Below, piece after piece: positions 33,729 to 43,619 of a DNA stretch of 64,000 bases (position 1 is the first letter of the stretch; every line of letters begins with the position of its first letter). The stretch comes from CAMDPA01 sp965223035 (lineage in GTDB: Bacteria; Pseudomonadota; Alphaproteobacteria; Rhizobiales; Hyphomicrobiaceae): assembly GCA_965223035.1 (NCBI GenBank), contig OZ244980.1, forward strand, positions 3,100,001 to 3,164,000, given 5' to 3'. The notes beneath the pieces are model-generated. The model did no database searches and was not told where the DNA came from. It worked only from the letters and a program-made list of their open reading frames with translations. The translations under genes and the position numbers were made by a program.

Positions 33729-36041
33729 ATGATGCGCCAGTACGAGCTCGTGGAGCGCGTCCTAGCGTATGATCCGAAGGCGGATGAGGCGCTGCTCAAC
33801 CGAGCCTATGTCTACGCGATGAAGGCCCACAGCGATCAGACGCGCGCTTCCGGTGATCCCTACTTTTCCCATCCCCTCGAAGTTGCAGCCATTCTCACCG
33901 AGCTCAAACTCGACGACGCAACGATCGCAACCGCGCTTTTGCACGATGTGATCGAGGACACAGACACCACCCGAACCGAAATTGATCAGTTGTTCGGCGC
34001 CGAGATCGGCACCCTCGTCGACGGCCTTACCAAGATCAAGAAGCTCGACTTGATCACCAAAAAGGCGGAGCAAGCGGAGAATTTCCGCAAACTGTTGATC
34101 GCTTTTTCCAGCGATATTCGCGTGCTCTTGGTGAAGCTGGCCGACCGGCTGCACAATATGCGCACGTTGGTCCACATGAAGCCGCAAAGTAGAGCCCGAA
34201 TTTCAGAGGAAACACTCGACATCTATGCCCCGCTCGCCGGCCGGATGGGCATGCAGCATTTGCGCGAGGAATTGGAAGACCATGCGTTTCGTTGGCTGCA
34301 CCCGGAAGCCCATGACGCCTTGAATGCCAGGCTACAGGAATTGGGAGCGCGCAATCGTGGTCTGGTCGAAGAGATTTGTGGTGCGCTTGGCGCCATCCTC
34401 AGCGACGGTGGCATCGGCGCGGAGGTGACGGGCCGCGAGAAGAAGCCCTATTCGATCTGGCGCAAAATGCAGAACAAGCAGATCAGCCTGGAGCAGCTGT
34501 CCGACATCTACGCGTTCCGCGCCATCACCGACCATGACCAGGACTGTTACCGGGTGCTCGGCCTCATTCACGCCCGGTGGAATGCCGTTCCCGGTCGGTT
34601 CAAAGACTATATTTCGACGCCCAAGCAGAATGGATATCGATCGATCCATACGACGATCGTCGGACCGCGCCACCAGCGTGTCGAGTTGCAGATCCGCACC
34701 CCGCAAATGCACGAAGTCGCGGAATATGGAGTCGCTGCGCACACGCTCTATAAGGACCCGATCGGCGGCAACGGCTCTGGCGAGAACCGAACGGCAAACG
34801 GCGCCACTTCAAACCATGACGTGGCCAAGGACATGGGCCCCTATGTCTGGCTCCGCCGCCTGGTGGAGACCTTGCTTGAGGGCACCAATCCGGAAGAGTT
34901 TTTGGAGCACACCAAGCTGGAGCTGTTCCACGACCAGGTGTTCTGCTTCACGCCCAAGGGGCGATTGATCGCGTTACCACGCGGTGCCACGGTGATCGAT
35001 TTTGCTTACGCCGTTCATACCGATATCGGCCATACCGCCAGCGGCGCGTTGGTCAACGGCCGGCATTTGCCGCTGACGACGGTGCTGAGAAATGGTGACG
35101 AGGTTCAAGTCCTCACCGGCGAACGCAAATCAACGCCGCCGGCGGCTTGGGAGCGCATCGCCATCACTGGGCGCGCCCGCTCCGCGATCCGGCGCGCCTC
35201 CCGCGATGCCTTGCGTCGACAGTATTGCGAGCTGGGGCGCCGTCTGGTCGTGGCACGCTTTGAACGCATTGGCGTCGTTTATGAAGACGACAAGATCAAG
35301 CGCGTGATCGGCCGCTTTTCTCAAAAGTCTATCGACGATGTGTTGGCGGCGGTCGGGCGCGGAGAACTTGCCGTCAACGATGTCGCGCGGGCGGTTGCAC
35401 CGGAAGCGGCCGCGACGCTACCTCAAGAGCCGTCGGCCCGTCGGCCGCGTAACCGCCAAGATCACAAGCAGAGCCAAGAAGGCTGGTTCAATCTGGCCAA
35501 GGTGATGAACTTGAAGTTCAAGCTGGCCGGCAACGGCAAGCTCGACCAGACCTCCGCTGCCGGCTCGGCTCTGGCTGCCGGCCCATCGACCGCAGTCAGC
35601 GGCGTGCCCATTCGCGGCATGCGCAGCGATTTGCCGGTGACCTTTGAGGACGGCGGAGCGGTTCCCGGCGATCGCATCGTCGGGGTGCTGGTGCCCGGAG
35701 CGGGCATCCGCGTGTTTCAGATCCATTCGCCCCGACTAGCCGAATATCAGCAGGCCAGCTGGATCGATGTGACGTGGGACATCGACCCCAGCCAGCCAGA
35801 GCGATTTGCGGCCAAGCTCAATGTCACCGCAATCAACGAGCCTGGCACCCTGGCCCAGGTCGCCCAGGTTATCGGGGAGGCCGACGGTAACATCGACACG
35901 TTGCGGATGCTGCAGCGTGGAGCGGATTTTACCGAGATGTCGATCGACGTCGAGGTCTGGGATCTTGAGCACCTGACCCGGATCATCAACGGCCTGAAAT
36001 CCAAGGCCGTGGTCAGTCACGTGGAGCGCCGCTTCGAATGA
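33729..36041 (+). CDS. rsh: Bifunctional (p)ppGpp synthetase/hydrolase, RelA/SpoT homologue
   Basis: A 770-aa stringent-response enzyme. It has an HD hydrolase domain (HSDQTRASGDPYFSHPLEVA, LLHDVIEDTDTT; about 30-200) and a synthetase domain (GREKKPYSIWRKM, DIYAFRAITD, KDYISTPKQNGYRSIHTT; about 235-360). A TGS domain (VFCFTPKGRLIALPRGATVIDFAYAVHTDIG; about 400-460), a helical/zinc-finger-like region and a C-terminal ACT domain (KLNVTAINEPGTLAQVAQVIGEADGNID) follow. HD residues are intact, so both making and breaking ppGpp are expected. ATG 33729 was chosen for its ribosome site and family start. Confidence 0.95.
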   Translation: MMRQYELVERVLAYDPKADEALLNRAYVYAMKAHSDQTRASGDPYFSHPLEVAAILTELKLDDATIATALLHDVIEDTDTTRTEIDQLFGAEIGTLVDGLTKIKKLDLITKKAEQAENFRKLLIAFSSDIRVLLVKLADRLHNMRTLVHMKPQSRARISEETLDIYAPLAGRMGMQHLREELEDHAFRWLHPEAHDALNARLQELGARNRGLVEEICGALGAILSDGGIGAEVTGREKKPYSIWRKMQNKQISLEQLSDIYAFRAITDHDQDCYRVLGLIHARWNAVPGRFKDYISTPKQNGYRSIHTTIVGPRHQRVELQIRTPQMHEVAEYGVAAHTLYKDPIGGNGSGENRTANGATSNHDVAKDMGPYVWLRRLVETLLEGTNPEEFLEHTKLELFHDQVFCFTPKGRLIALPRGATVIDFAYAVHTDIGHTASGALVNGRHLPLTTVLRNGDEVQVLTGERKSTPPAAWERIAITGRARSAIRRASRDALRRQYCELGRRLVVARFERIGVVYEDDKIKRVIGRFSQKSIDDVLAAVGRGELAVNDVARAVAPEAAATLPQEPSARRPRNRQDHKQSQEGWFNLAKVMNLKFKLAGNGKLDQTSAAGSALAAGPSTAVSGVPIRGMRSDLPVTFEDGGAVPGDRIVGVLVPGAGIRVFQIHSPRLAEYQQASWIDVTWDIDPSQPERFAAKLNVTAINEPGTLAQVAQVIGEADGNIDTLRMLQRGADFTEMSIDVEVWDLEHLTRIINGLKSKAVVSHVERRFE

Positions 36042-36184
36042 TGGGCAAGGCTGGACCAAGGACATGCCTCATGCCTTCCGCACCGATCTTGCTGATCGCG
36101 ATATCAGCGCCAACACAGGGCCGATCGTCAGAGAAAGGGCCTCGCTCACCCCGTCCGTCCGAGTGAGTGACACGGCACGCCGCC

Positions 36185-36958
36185 ATGACCGAACACGCAC
36201 AAAAACTCCGCCTCGGCGTCAACATCGACCACGTCGCAACCATCCGTAACGCGCGCGGCGGCCGCCATCCCGATCCCGTTCGCGCAGCCCACATCGCGGT
36301 TGAGGCCGGCGCGGACGGAATCACCGCGCATCTCAGAGAGGACCGTCGCCACATCTCCGACGACGACATCGCCCGGCTCAAGGCCGAATTGACGCGACCG
36401 TTGAACTTGGAGATGGCCGCGACTGAGGAAATGCTCGGCATCGCGCTTCGCCACCTACCACACGCCTGCTGCCTCGTGCCCGAGAAGCGCGAGGAGCGCA
36501 CCACCGAAGGCGGCCTCGATGTCGCCGCAGGACAGGCCCAATTGGCACCGGTGATCGACCGGCTGAAGACGGCTGGCATTCGCGTGTCTTTGTTCATTGA
36601 ACCGGAAGCGGCGGCGATCGAAGCCTCCCGCCGCCTAGGCGCGGACGTCATCGAGTTGCACACCGGTGCATATTGCCATCGCGCCAGCGAACCAGACCGC
36701 GTCGGGCTCGCTCGAGAGCTCGCCAGACTTACAACCGCGGCAACGCTCGGCTGCCAAGCCGGCCTTGAGGTCCACGCCGGACATGGCTTGACGTTCAACA
36801 CCGTAAGCGCCGTGGGCGCCATTCCCGAAATCGTTGAACTCAATATCGGCCACTTTTTGATCGGCGAAGCGATCTTTGGCGGACTTGGCGCGGCGGTGCG
36901 TCATATGCGAACATTGATGGCGCAAGCGCGCCCTCGGCCCGCGCGCCGCAACCGTTGA
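36185..36958 (+). CDS. pdxJ: Pyridoxine 5'-phosphate synthase
   Basis: A 257-aa TIM-barrel enzyme that condenses 1-deoxyxylulose 5-phosphate with 3-amino-2-oxopropyl phosphate to form pyridoxine 5'-phosphate. Signatures are LRLGVNIDHVATIRNARGGRHPDP, ADGITAHLREDRRHISDDD, NLEMAATEEML, LVPEKREERTTEGGLDV and GLEVHAGHGLTF. ATG 36185 (MTEHAQ) is the family start; the frame begins at 36167. acpS follows after 9 bp, as in other alphaproteobacteria. Confidence 0.95.
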   Translation: MTEHAQKLRLGVNIDHVATIRNARGGRHPDPVRAAHIAVEAGADGITAHLREDRRHISDDDIARLKAELTRPLNLEMAATEEMLGIALRHLPHACCLVPEKREERTTEGGLDVAAGQAQLAPVIDRLKTAGIRVSLFIEPEAAAIEASRRLGADVIELHTGAYCHRASEPDRVGLARELARLTTAATLGCQAGLEVHAGHGLTFNTVSAVGAIPEIVELNIGHFLIGEAIFGGLGAAVRHMRTLMAQARPRPARRNR

Positions 36959-36967
36959 GGGTCGCAG

Positions 36968-37387
36968 GTGATTTTGGGCATCGGCAACGACATGGTCGAC
37001 ATTCGCCGGATCGAGCGAACCATCGAGCGGTTCGGTGACCGGTTTTTGGACCGCGTGTTCACACAGCAGGAGCGAGCTCGGTCCGATCGCCGCTCAACGC
37101 GGATTCGTGCCGCCTCATATGCAAAGCGCTTTGCCGCCAAGGAGGCCTGCTCGAAGGCGCTGGGCACCGGCCTCCGCCAAGGCGTGTTCTGGCGCGATAT
37201 GGGGGTGGTTAACCTGGCCTCCGGCCGGCCGACCATGCGTTTGACAGGTGGCGCGGAGAGTCAACTTGCGGCCATAACACCGCTCGGCATGACCGCCCGC
37301 ATCGACCTGACGCTCAGTGACGATCTACCGTATGCTCAAGCCATCGTGATCATTTCGGCCATCGACAGCAAACAAGATCTGCGCTGA
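36968..37387 (+). CDS. acpS: Holo-[acyl-carrier-protein] synthase
   Basis: A 139-aa phosphopantetheinyl transferase that activates acyl carrier protein with CoA. Conserved metal and substrate motifs are ILGIGNDMVDIRRIERTIERFG, where the Asp binds magnesium, and YAKRFAAKEACSKALGTGLRQGVFWRDM. The start is GTG 36968, 9 bp after pdxJ. A roughly 145-bp spacer then leads to lepB. Confidence 0.94.
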   Translation: MILGIGNDMVDIRRIERTIERFGDRFLDRVFTQQERARSDRRSTRIRAASYAKRFAAKEACSKALGTGLRQGVFWRDMGVVNLASGRPTMRLTGGAESQLAAITPLGMTARIDLTLSDDLPYAQAIVIISAIDSKQDLR

Positions 37388-37530
37388 GAGCGGTTAAATC
37401 CAGCGCACAGCCTCGATCGGTGGACCTGACCGTGTTTGCACCGTTGGCCGGAACGAGATATAGCCCAACGCTCAGCAGCGGCTGATTACAGGGCGATGCC
37501 AACTTGGCGCCCCTGCGCCCGGAGAATTCG

Positions 37531-38301
37531 ATGAGCCTTCAATCCGACGCCCGAAAGCAGCGCGACAGCGGTTGGTGGGAAACCATCAAGATCATCATTC
37601 AGGCGCTGCTGCTCGCGCTGGTCATTCGGGTGTTCTTCTATCAGCCCTTCAACATTCCATCAGAATCGATGAAGAATACCTTATTGGTGGGCGATTACCT
37701 GTTTGTGTCGAAGCTCTCCTATGGCTACAGCCGATACTCCTTTCCCGGCGGCCTCAATTTATTCTCCGGCCGTATTTTTGAGGCCAAACCCAAGCGCGGC
37801 GATGTCGCCGTCTTCAAGCTCCCGCGTGATAATTCGACCGACTACATCAAGCGGGTGATCGGACTTCCCGGCGATCGTGTCCAGATGCGCGACGGCATCC
37901 TGCACATCAATGGAAAAGCCGTGCCCAAGCGCCTGATCGGTGAGCTGCCCAGCGGCCTGCCCGGTAATCCGGTCAGGACCGTACCGTTGTACGAAGAAAC
38001 GCTGCCAAATGGCGTGACGTATCATGTCTTAGACAGTGTTCCCAACGGCGACTTCGACAATACCGCGGTGTTCACCGTGCCGCCCGGTCATTACTTCATG
38101 ATGGGCGACAACAGGGACAACTCGACTGACAGCCGTGCGCTTTGGGGCGTGGGATATGTGCCGCTGGAGAATTTTGTCGGCCGCGCCGAAATCATCTTCT
38201 TCTCGGCGGCGTTCGACGACCCCAAGGCATTTCGCCTGCTGACCCCTTGGCGTTGGCCCCTCGATATCAGATGGGACCGCTTTTTTACCCGAATCCGCTA
38301 G
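37531..38301 (+). CDS. lepB: Signal peptidase I
   Basis: A 256-aa membrane protease that removes signal peptides from exported proteins. One N-terminal transmembrane helix (IKIIIQALLLALVIRVFFYQPF) is followed by box B with the catalytic serine (NIPSESMKNTLLVGDYLFVSK). The catalytic lysine sits in TDYIKRVIGLPGDRV, and box E is MMGDNRDNSTDSR. ATG 37531 follows GGAGA. The stop codon is 2 bp before the rnc start. Confidence 0.95.
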   Translation: MSLQSDARKQRDSGWWETIKIIIQALLLALVIRVFFYQPFNIPSESMKNTLLVGDYLFVSKLSYGYSRYSFPGGLNLFSGRIFEAKPKRGDVAVFKLPRDNSTDYIKRVIGLPGDRVQMRDGILHINGKAVPKRLIGELPSGLPGNPVRTVPLYEETLPNGVTYHVLDSVPNGDFDNTAVFTVPPGHYFMMGDNRDNSTDSRALWGVGYVPLENFVGRAEIIFFSAAFDDPKAFRLLTPWRWPLDIRWDRFFTRIR

Positions 38302-38303
38302 CC

Positions 38304-39017
38304 GTGAAGCGCAAACGACCGCATGCAGACCTTGAGGAGGTCCTTGGCCACAAGTTCAAAGACCAGGCTTTGCTGGCGCGCGCCCTGACCCACGCCAGCA
38401 CACGATCCGGCGGCACCTACAACGACAATGAGCGGTTGGAATTTCTGGGCGACCGGGTGTTGGGATTAGCGATTGCCGAACAATTGCTGAAGGCCGATTT
38501 ACAGGCGCGCGAAGGCGAATTGGCCCAGCGCTTCAATCGAATGGTACGGGGCCAAACCTGCGCCGAGATCGGCCGCGACATCGGTCTGGGGCGCTTTCTC
38601 ATTTTATCGGACAGTGAAGCGACCAGTGGCGGACGCGACAAGTCCACGATTCTTGCCGACGCCGTTGAGGCGCTGTTGGGCGCGGTGTTTATGGAGGCCG
38701 GCTTCGATAAAGCTAGAACGGTCATTCAGAACTTGTGGGGTTCACGACTAACCCTCATTCCCCATTCCATGGCCGACCCCAAGACCGCGTTGCAGGAGTG
38801 GGCCCAAGGTCGCGGACTGGACCTACCACGCTATGCCGAGATTTCGCGATCCGGTCCGGACCATGCGCCCCATTTCGTCGCGGAGGTTCGCGTCAAAGGG
38901 CGGCGCCCGGCGCGCGGCGAAGGCACGTCCAAGCGCGCGGCTGAGCAAGCGGCCGCATCTGTGCTGCTAAAGCGCGTGGTGCCGAAAGGAGACCCAGCCC
39001 ATGGCGGCGAGGACTAA
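38304..39017 (+). CDS. rnc: Ribonuclease III
   Basis: A 237-aa double-stranded RNA endonuclease for rRNA and mRNA processing. It begins at GTG 38304, 2 bp after lepB (the frame runs back into lepB). The catalytic signature NERLEFLGDRVLGL and the second acidic site DAVEALLGAVFMEAG are present. The C-terminal dsRNA-binding domain (DPKTALQEWAQGRGLDLPRY, GEGTSKRAAEQAAASVLL) is complete. It overlaps era by 17 bp. Confidence 0.95.
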   Translation: MKRKRPHADLEEVLGHKFKDQALLARALTHASTRSGGTYNDNERLEFLGDRVLGLAIAEQLLKADLQAREGELAQRFNRMVRGQTCAEIGRDIGLGRFLILSDSEATSGGRDKSTILADAVEALLGAVFMEAGFDKARTVIQNLWGSRLTLIPHSMADPKTALQEWAQGRGLDLPRYAEISRSGPDHAPHFVAEVRVKGRRPARGEGTSKRAAEQAAASVLLKRVVPKGDPAHGGED

Positions 39018-40002
39018 ATCGGGAAGGATGCCGCCTGACCCCGCCGCCACCCCGGAGGTTGCCGCGACCACGCCTGAGCAGGCAGGTCCGCAGCGGTTCG
39101 GCTTCGTGGCCGTCGTTGGCGCCCCCAATTCCGGCAAATCGACGCTGGTCAACACCCTGGTCGGGACCAAGGTGACGATCGTCACGCACAAGGTGCAGAC
39201 CACCCGCATGCCGGTCCGCGGCATCGTCAACGTTGGCCACAGCCAGCTGGTGTTCATCGATACGCCGGGAATATTTGCACCCCGCCGCCGGCTTGATCGG
39301 GCCATGGTGGACGCCGCTTGGACCGGCGCTGCCGAGGCTGACATCGTGCTGCTGATCGTCGATGCGGCACGGGGACTGGACGACACCATCATCGCGCTCA
39401 CAAAGAAGCTGGTCGACACCTGTGGGGCCGGTCTGAAACTGGTCGCCCTCAACAAGATCGACCGACTGGCCGACAAGACCGTGCTGTTGGCGCAGGCCGC
39501 CCAGTTGGTCGAGCGACCCGGCCTTGACAAGGTGTTCATGATATCCGCGCTCAAGGGCGATGGGGTGGACGAACTGCGTCGCTATCTGGCCGAGGTGGTG
39601 CCGCCGGGACCGTGGCATTACCCGGCGGACGACATCTCGGATCTGCCGCTTCGGCTGTTGGCGGCGGAGATCACGCGTGAACGCCTATATGAACGGCTGC
39701 ACGCCGAGTTACCCTATGCCACCACGGTGGAGACCACGCAGTGGACCGAGCGCAAGGACGGCTCGGTGCGCATCGAGCAGGTGGTCTACGTCGAGCGGGA
39801 CAGCCAGAAGAAGATCGTCATTGGCAAAGGCGGACAAACCATCAAGCAAATTGCCAGCGAGGCGCGCGGCGATCTGATCGGGATCATGGAGCGCAACGTG
39901 CATTTGTTCGTGTTCGTGAAAGTGCGCGAACGATGGGGTGACGATCCTGCACGATATCGGGAGATCGGCCTGCCATACCCGAAGGGTTCGTCGCGACGCT
40001 AA
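39001..40002 (+). CDS. era: GTPase Era, ribosome assembly
   Basis: A 333-aa GTPase that assists 16S rRNA maturation and 30S assembly. G-motifs are VVGAPNSGKSTLVN (G1), TTR (G2), FIDTPGIF (G3) and LNKIDR (G4). The C-terminal KH domain contains IGKGGQTIKQIASEAR and ends ENVHLFVFVKV-like (RNVHLFVFVKVRERW). The N-terminus has about 30 extra residues rich in Ala/Pro compared with E. coli Era, a common feature of alphaproteobacteria. The ATG overlaps the end of rnc. Confidence 0.95.
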   Translation: MAARTKSGRMPPDPAATPEVAATTPEQAGPQRFGFVAVVGAPNSGKSTLVNTLVGTKVTIVTHKVQTTRMPVRGIVNVGHSQLVFIDTPGIFAPRRRLDRAMVDAAWTGAAEADIVLLIVDAARGLDDTIIALTKKLVDTCGAGLKLVALNKIDRLADKTVLLAQAAQLVERPGLDKVFMISALKGDGVDELRRYLAEVVPPGPWHYPADDISDLPLRLLAAEITRERLYERLHAELPYATTVETTQWTERKDGSVRIEQVVYVERDSQKKIVIGKGGQTIKQIASEARGDLIGIMERNVHLFVFVKVRERWGDDPARYREIGLPYPKGSSRR

Positions 40003-40162
40003 ATCATCATGATCCATGCCGACGCAGCGCCGCGTAAGCGAAAACGGGGGAGGATCACTGGAACCGCGCACTTGGGGTAGGCCAGGAACGATTTATTGCC
40101 AGCGGAAACCTGCCCGCACCCGACCCCGTCCACCGATCAGTCCCGAAGCGGATTGCAAACCC

Positions 40163-40897
40163 ATGGAATGGAGCGATGAAGGCCTGATCCTGACGGTCGG
40201 TGCCCATGGCGAGGCCGCGGCGGTGGTGGAGCTGTTTACCGCCCAGCACGGCCGCCACGCGGCGCTGGTTCACGGCGGTCGATCGCGGCGCCAACGACCG
40301 GTCCTGCAGATCGGCAATCACGTCGACGCGACCTGGAAGGCGCGGCTTGCCGAACAGCTTGGCCATGCCCGGATCGAGCTGCGACGGGCGTTTGCGGCCG
40401 AAGCGATGTCCGACCCGCTGGCGTTGGCGGGACTGTCATCGATCGCCGCCCTGACCCGGCTGTTGCCCGAACGCGACCCCCATCCGAGCCTGTTCGAGGT
40501 CACCTTGTTCGTGATGTCTTACCTTGATGATGCCGCGATCTGGCCGGCGCTTTATGCGCGCTGGGAGCTGGCGCTGCTCGACGCGCTCGGCTTCGGCCTC
40601 GACCTAGAGTCCTGCGCGGCCAGCGGGATCAACGATGACTTGATTTACGTGTCGCCGCGCTCTGGGCGTGCCGTCTCGGCATCGGCCGGTGAACCGTACC
40701 GCGACAAACTGCTGGCGTTGCCGCAGTTCCTGCGAGCTGGCGGGCGGACCAGCACGACCACAAATATCGACGACGTCATCGCCGCGCTTGCACTAACCGG
40801 CTACTTTCTCGACCACCGCGTGATGGCGCCGATCAACCGTGCGATGCCGGATGCGCGCACGCGGCTTATGTCGATGCTGCAACGCACCGGGGGCTGA
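40163..40897 (+). CDS. recO: DNA repair protein RecO
   Basis: A 244-aa protein of the RecFOR pathway that loads RecA onto SSB-coated DNA. The N-terminal OB fold starts MEWSDEGLILTVGAHGEAAAVVELFTAQHGRHAALVHGGRSRR. The helical C-terminal part has WELALLDALGFGLDLESCAASG. The usual zinc-binding cysteines are mostly absent, as in many alphaproteobacteria. ATG 40163 is the family start, although the frame opens at 40016 just after era. Confidence 0.92.
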   Translation: MEWSDEGLILTVGAHGEAAAVVELFTAQHGRHAALVHGGRSRRQRPVLQIGNHVDATWKARLAEQLGHARIELRRAFAAEAMSDPLALAGLSSIAALTRLLPERDPHPSLFEVTLFVMSYLDDAAIWPALYARWELALLDALGFGLDLESCAASGINDDLIYVSPRSGRAVSASAGEPYRDKLLALPQFLRAGGRTSTTTNIDDVIAALALTGYFLDHRVMAPINRAMPDARTRLMSMLQRTGG

Positions 40898-41140
40898 GCC
40901 CGAGGATCACGCCACACCGCTACGGCACGGTGCAGGGCGACGCGCCGCTGAATTTGAGTGGCGCAAGGTGGTAACGACGCTGGCATCGCTCCGTCCGGGT
41001 CGCGTTGCGCGCCGTGGACGGCCCATGCTAGCCTGCGTGCAACTGGCACCACGAACCCTTATCGTTGCCCGCTCGAGCCCCGGTCGCCACGCCACCGGCC
41101 GCAGCCATTGCGGGCAAGGGGATAACAGGAGGCGGCAACG

Positions 41141-42244
41141 ATGGCCGACGCATCCGGGCTGGAGACGCCGACCGGCAGCAACCAGCGATCGACGATGATC
41201 AGCGGGCGCTTTGTGCGCAATGCCTGGTACGTTGCGGCCTGGGCGGATGAGCTGGCCGATGGCGCTTTGATCGGTCGCCGTATCCTCAATCAGCCGATTG
41301 TGCTCTACCGCAAATCGGACGGCGGCGTGGTCGCGCTGGAAGATCGCTGCCCGCATCGCCACGCGCCGCTCAGCATGGGCAAAATCGTGCGCGGTGATCG
41401 ACTGCAGTGCGCCTATCACGGGCTGGAGTTCGATGCCAGCGGCGCGTGTGCCCATAACCCGCACGGCGGCAACGTCTCGAGCCGTGGCCACATCAACAGC
41501 TACCCCGTCGTCGAGCGGCACAAGGCGGTGTGGGTATGGATGGGCGACAAGCCGGCCGATCCGGCCGAAGTGCCGGATTTCAGCGTGCTCGATGACGTAC
41601 CGGAGCTGCATGAGACCAAGCGCGACAGCATCATGATCGCCGCTAACTACGAATTGGTGGTCGACAATCTTTTGGACCTCAGCCACACCGCTTTTCTGCA
41701 CGAAGGCATCCTGGGCAACGCCGATACGGCCGATTCACAGATTACCATCGAGCAGGATGGCGACGATGTGATCGCCGGCCGGCATGCCACCAACGCGGCG
41801 TCACCGGGCATGTGGGCGATGCTGTGGCCGGAGCATCCCGAGCGGGTCGACAAGTTCAGCCGGATCCGTTGGATGGCGCCCAGCACGCTACGGTTATTCG
41901 TCGGTATTTGTCCGATCGGTCAGCCCTATGAGACCGGCTCGGGCTATCACGCGATACACCTGCTGACGCCGGAGACCGAGCGCTCCACCCATTATTTTTT
42001 CACCGCGGTCCGGTTCGGCGTGAAGACCACCGACGACGCCCTCAACCGCGAGATTCAGACCAACATCGCGCAAACGCGCCGCTATGCCTTTGAACACCAG
42101 GACGCGCCGATCATCGAGGCGCAGCAGCGGATCATCGAGACCGCACCGACCGCGCTTGAGCCGATGGTGCTTCCCATCGACGTCGGACCGGTGCGCTATA
42201 AGCGCATCTTGATGAAAATGTTGGACGAGGACGTCGCGCCTTAG
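41141..42244 (+). CDS. Rieske-type aromatic oxygenase (vanillate demethylase-like), copy 1
   Basis: A 367-aa oxygenase component. The Rieske [2Fe-2S] ligands are in CPHRHAPLSMG (about 68-78) and CAYHGLEF (about 88-95). The mononuclear iron site is in NYELVVDNLLDLSHTAFLHEGILG, giving the D-x-x-x-x-H-x-x-x-x-H pattern. It resembles VanA-type O-demethylases that act on methoxylated or carboxylated aromatics. No reductase gene is adjacent, so electrons must come from elsewhere. A close paralogue follows in tandem 136 bp downstream. Confidence 0.88.
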   Translation: MADASGLETPTGSNQRSTMISGRFVRNAWYVAAWADELADGALIGRRILNQPIVLYRKSDGGVVALEDRCPHRHAPLSMGKIVRGDRLQCAYHGLEFDASGACAHNPHGGNVSSRGHINSYPVVERHKAVWVWMGDKPADPAEVPDFSVLDDVPELHETKRDSIMIAANYELVVDNLLDLSHTAFLHEGILGNADTADSQITIEQDGDDVIAGRHATNAASPGMWAMLWPEHPERVDKFSRIRWMAPSTLRLFVGICPIGQPYETGSGYHAIHLLTPETERSTHYFFTAVRFGVKTTDDALNREIQTNIAQTRRYAFEHQDAPIIEAQQRIIETAPTALEPMVLPIDVGPVRYKRILMKMLDEDVAP

Positions 42245-42380
42245 TTGATGTCCGCCTGCGGCGGCTGACGCGGCAGGCCACCCAGACCATCATGCCATGG
42301 GGTGGCGAGTGGAGGAACGGGGCGGGGAAGCGGGATGGTTCCAGCGCCCGCTGATACGCTATTAGGATGTGATTGACGTT

Positions 42381-43487
42381 ATGGAGCGCGACATGCCTGA
42401 TGCATCTGGTCAACAAACCGCCACCGCACCGCAACGCCCGAACGCCATGGTCACCGGGCGGTTCGTGCACAACGCCTGGTACCTGGCAGCGTGGATCGAG
42501 GAACTCAATAACGAGAAGCCGCTTGCCCGTACCGTCCTCAACCAGGCGGTCGCCCTGTTTCGCCAGGCCAACGGCACCCCCGTCGCGTTGGAGGACCGCT
42601 GCCCCCATCGTCACGCCCCACTCAGCATGGGCAACGTCAAGGGCGATCGGCTGCAATGCGCCTATCATGGGCTGGAATTCGACGCGACCGGGGCCTGCGC
42701 CCATAACCCCCATGGCGGTCACCTCTCCTCGCGCGCTCAGATCAAAAGCTATCCGCTCGTTGAAAAGCACAAGGCGGTTTGGATCTGGATGGGCGATGAA
42801 GCCCCCGACCCGGCCAAGGTGCCGGATTTTTCCATGCTCGACGACTACCCGGCGCTGCATGGCACCAAGGTTGACCGCATCACGGTCGCGGCCAACTACG
42901 AATTGATCTGCGACAACCTGCTCGATCTCAGCCATACGGCGTTCTTGCATGCCGGCATCCTCGGCAATGACGACACCGCAGAATCGCCGGCCACCGTCAC
43001 GCAGGAAGGCGATGACGTGATCGTCGAGCGCAATTCCTTCGATGCCGAGGCACCTGGCCTCGCGGCCAATTTTTTGCCGGGGGTCGAGCGCGTCGACAAG
43101 CACAGCCACATCCGTTGGATGGCGCCGTCGAACTTCCGCATCAAGACTGGCATTGCCCCGCATGGTGCACCGGCTGATGCCGCCACGGGATACAATGGTG
43201 TGCACATCCTGACGCCGGAAACTGAGCGCACCACGCACTACTTTTTCACGGCGGTTCGCTTCAACGTTCTCACCGAGGGAGACGAGCTCAACCGACAGAT
43301 CCAGGACAAGGTGGAAAAGACCCGTCGGTTCGCCTTCGAACACCAGGACGGCCCGGTGATCGAGGCCCAACAACGGATCCTGGACGCTGCACCGGAGCGG
43401 CTCGAGCCGATGATCCTGCCCAATGACATCGGCCCGACCCGCTATAAGCGGATCCTGACGCGGATGCTGGACGACGATCGGGTATGA
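42381..43487 (+). CDS. Rieske-type aromatic oxygenase (vanillate demethylase-like), copy 2
   Basis: A 368-aa paralogue of the previous gene with the same cluster ligands (CPHRHAPLSMG, CAYHGLEF) and iron-site helix (NLLDLSHTAFLHAGILG). The two proteins share most of their sequence except in the substrate-pocket half (about residues 180-260), which suggests related but different substrates. Start ATG 42381 or 42393; a GTG at 42369 is also possible. A palindromic repeat follows. Confidence 0.88.
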   Translation: MERDMPDASGQQTATAPQRPNAMVTGRFVHNAWYLAAWIEELNNEKPLARTVLNQAVALFRQANGTPVALEDRCPHRHAPLSMGNVKGDRLQCAYHGLEFDATGACAHNPHGGHLSSRAQIKSYPLVEKHKAVWIWMGDEAPDPAKVPDFSMLDDYPALHGTKVDRITVAANYELICDNLLDLSHTAFLHAGILGNDDTAESPATVTQEGDDVIVERNSFDAEAPGLAANFLPGVERVDKHSHIRWMAPSNFRIKTGIAPHGAPADAATGYNGVHILTPETERTTHYFFTAVRFNVLTEGDELNRQIQDKVEKTRRFAFEHQDGPVIEAQQRILDAAPERLEPMILPNDIGPTRYKRILTRMLDDDRV

Positions 43488-43562
43488 GCCCGGCAGCCGA
43501 TTCAACCAGCCTCGCCCCGCACGCGTGCAATCGCCTATGATCGGATCGGTCAACGCGCCGTA

Positions 43563-43619
43563 GCCCAACCTGCTGTTCTTCGGGATAGATCGATCCCGAA
43601 GAACAGCAGGTTGCTTTAG
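43563..43619. repeat. CTAG-family-like palindrome, diverged
   Basis: CCCAACCTGCTGTTCTTCGG / CCGAAGAACAGCAGGTTGC form a near-perfect 19-bp stem around ATAGATCGATC, ending TTTAG. The outer AACCTGC / GCAGGTTGC resembles the ends of the CTAG family, while the stem core differs. It stands between convergent genes and covers the stop codon of the CAP gene; probably a two-way terminator. Confidence 0.75.
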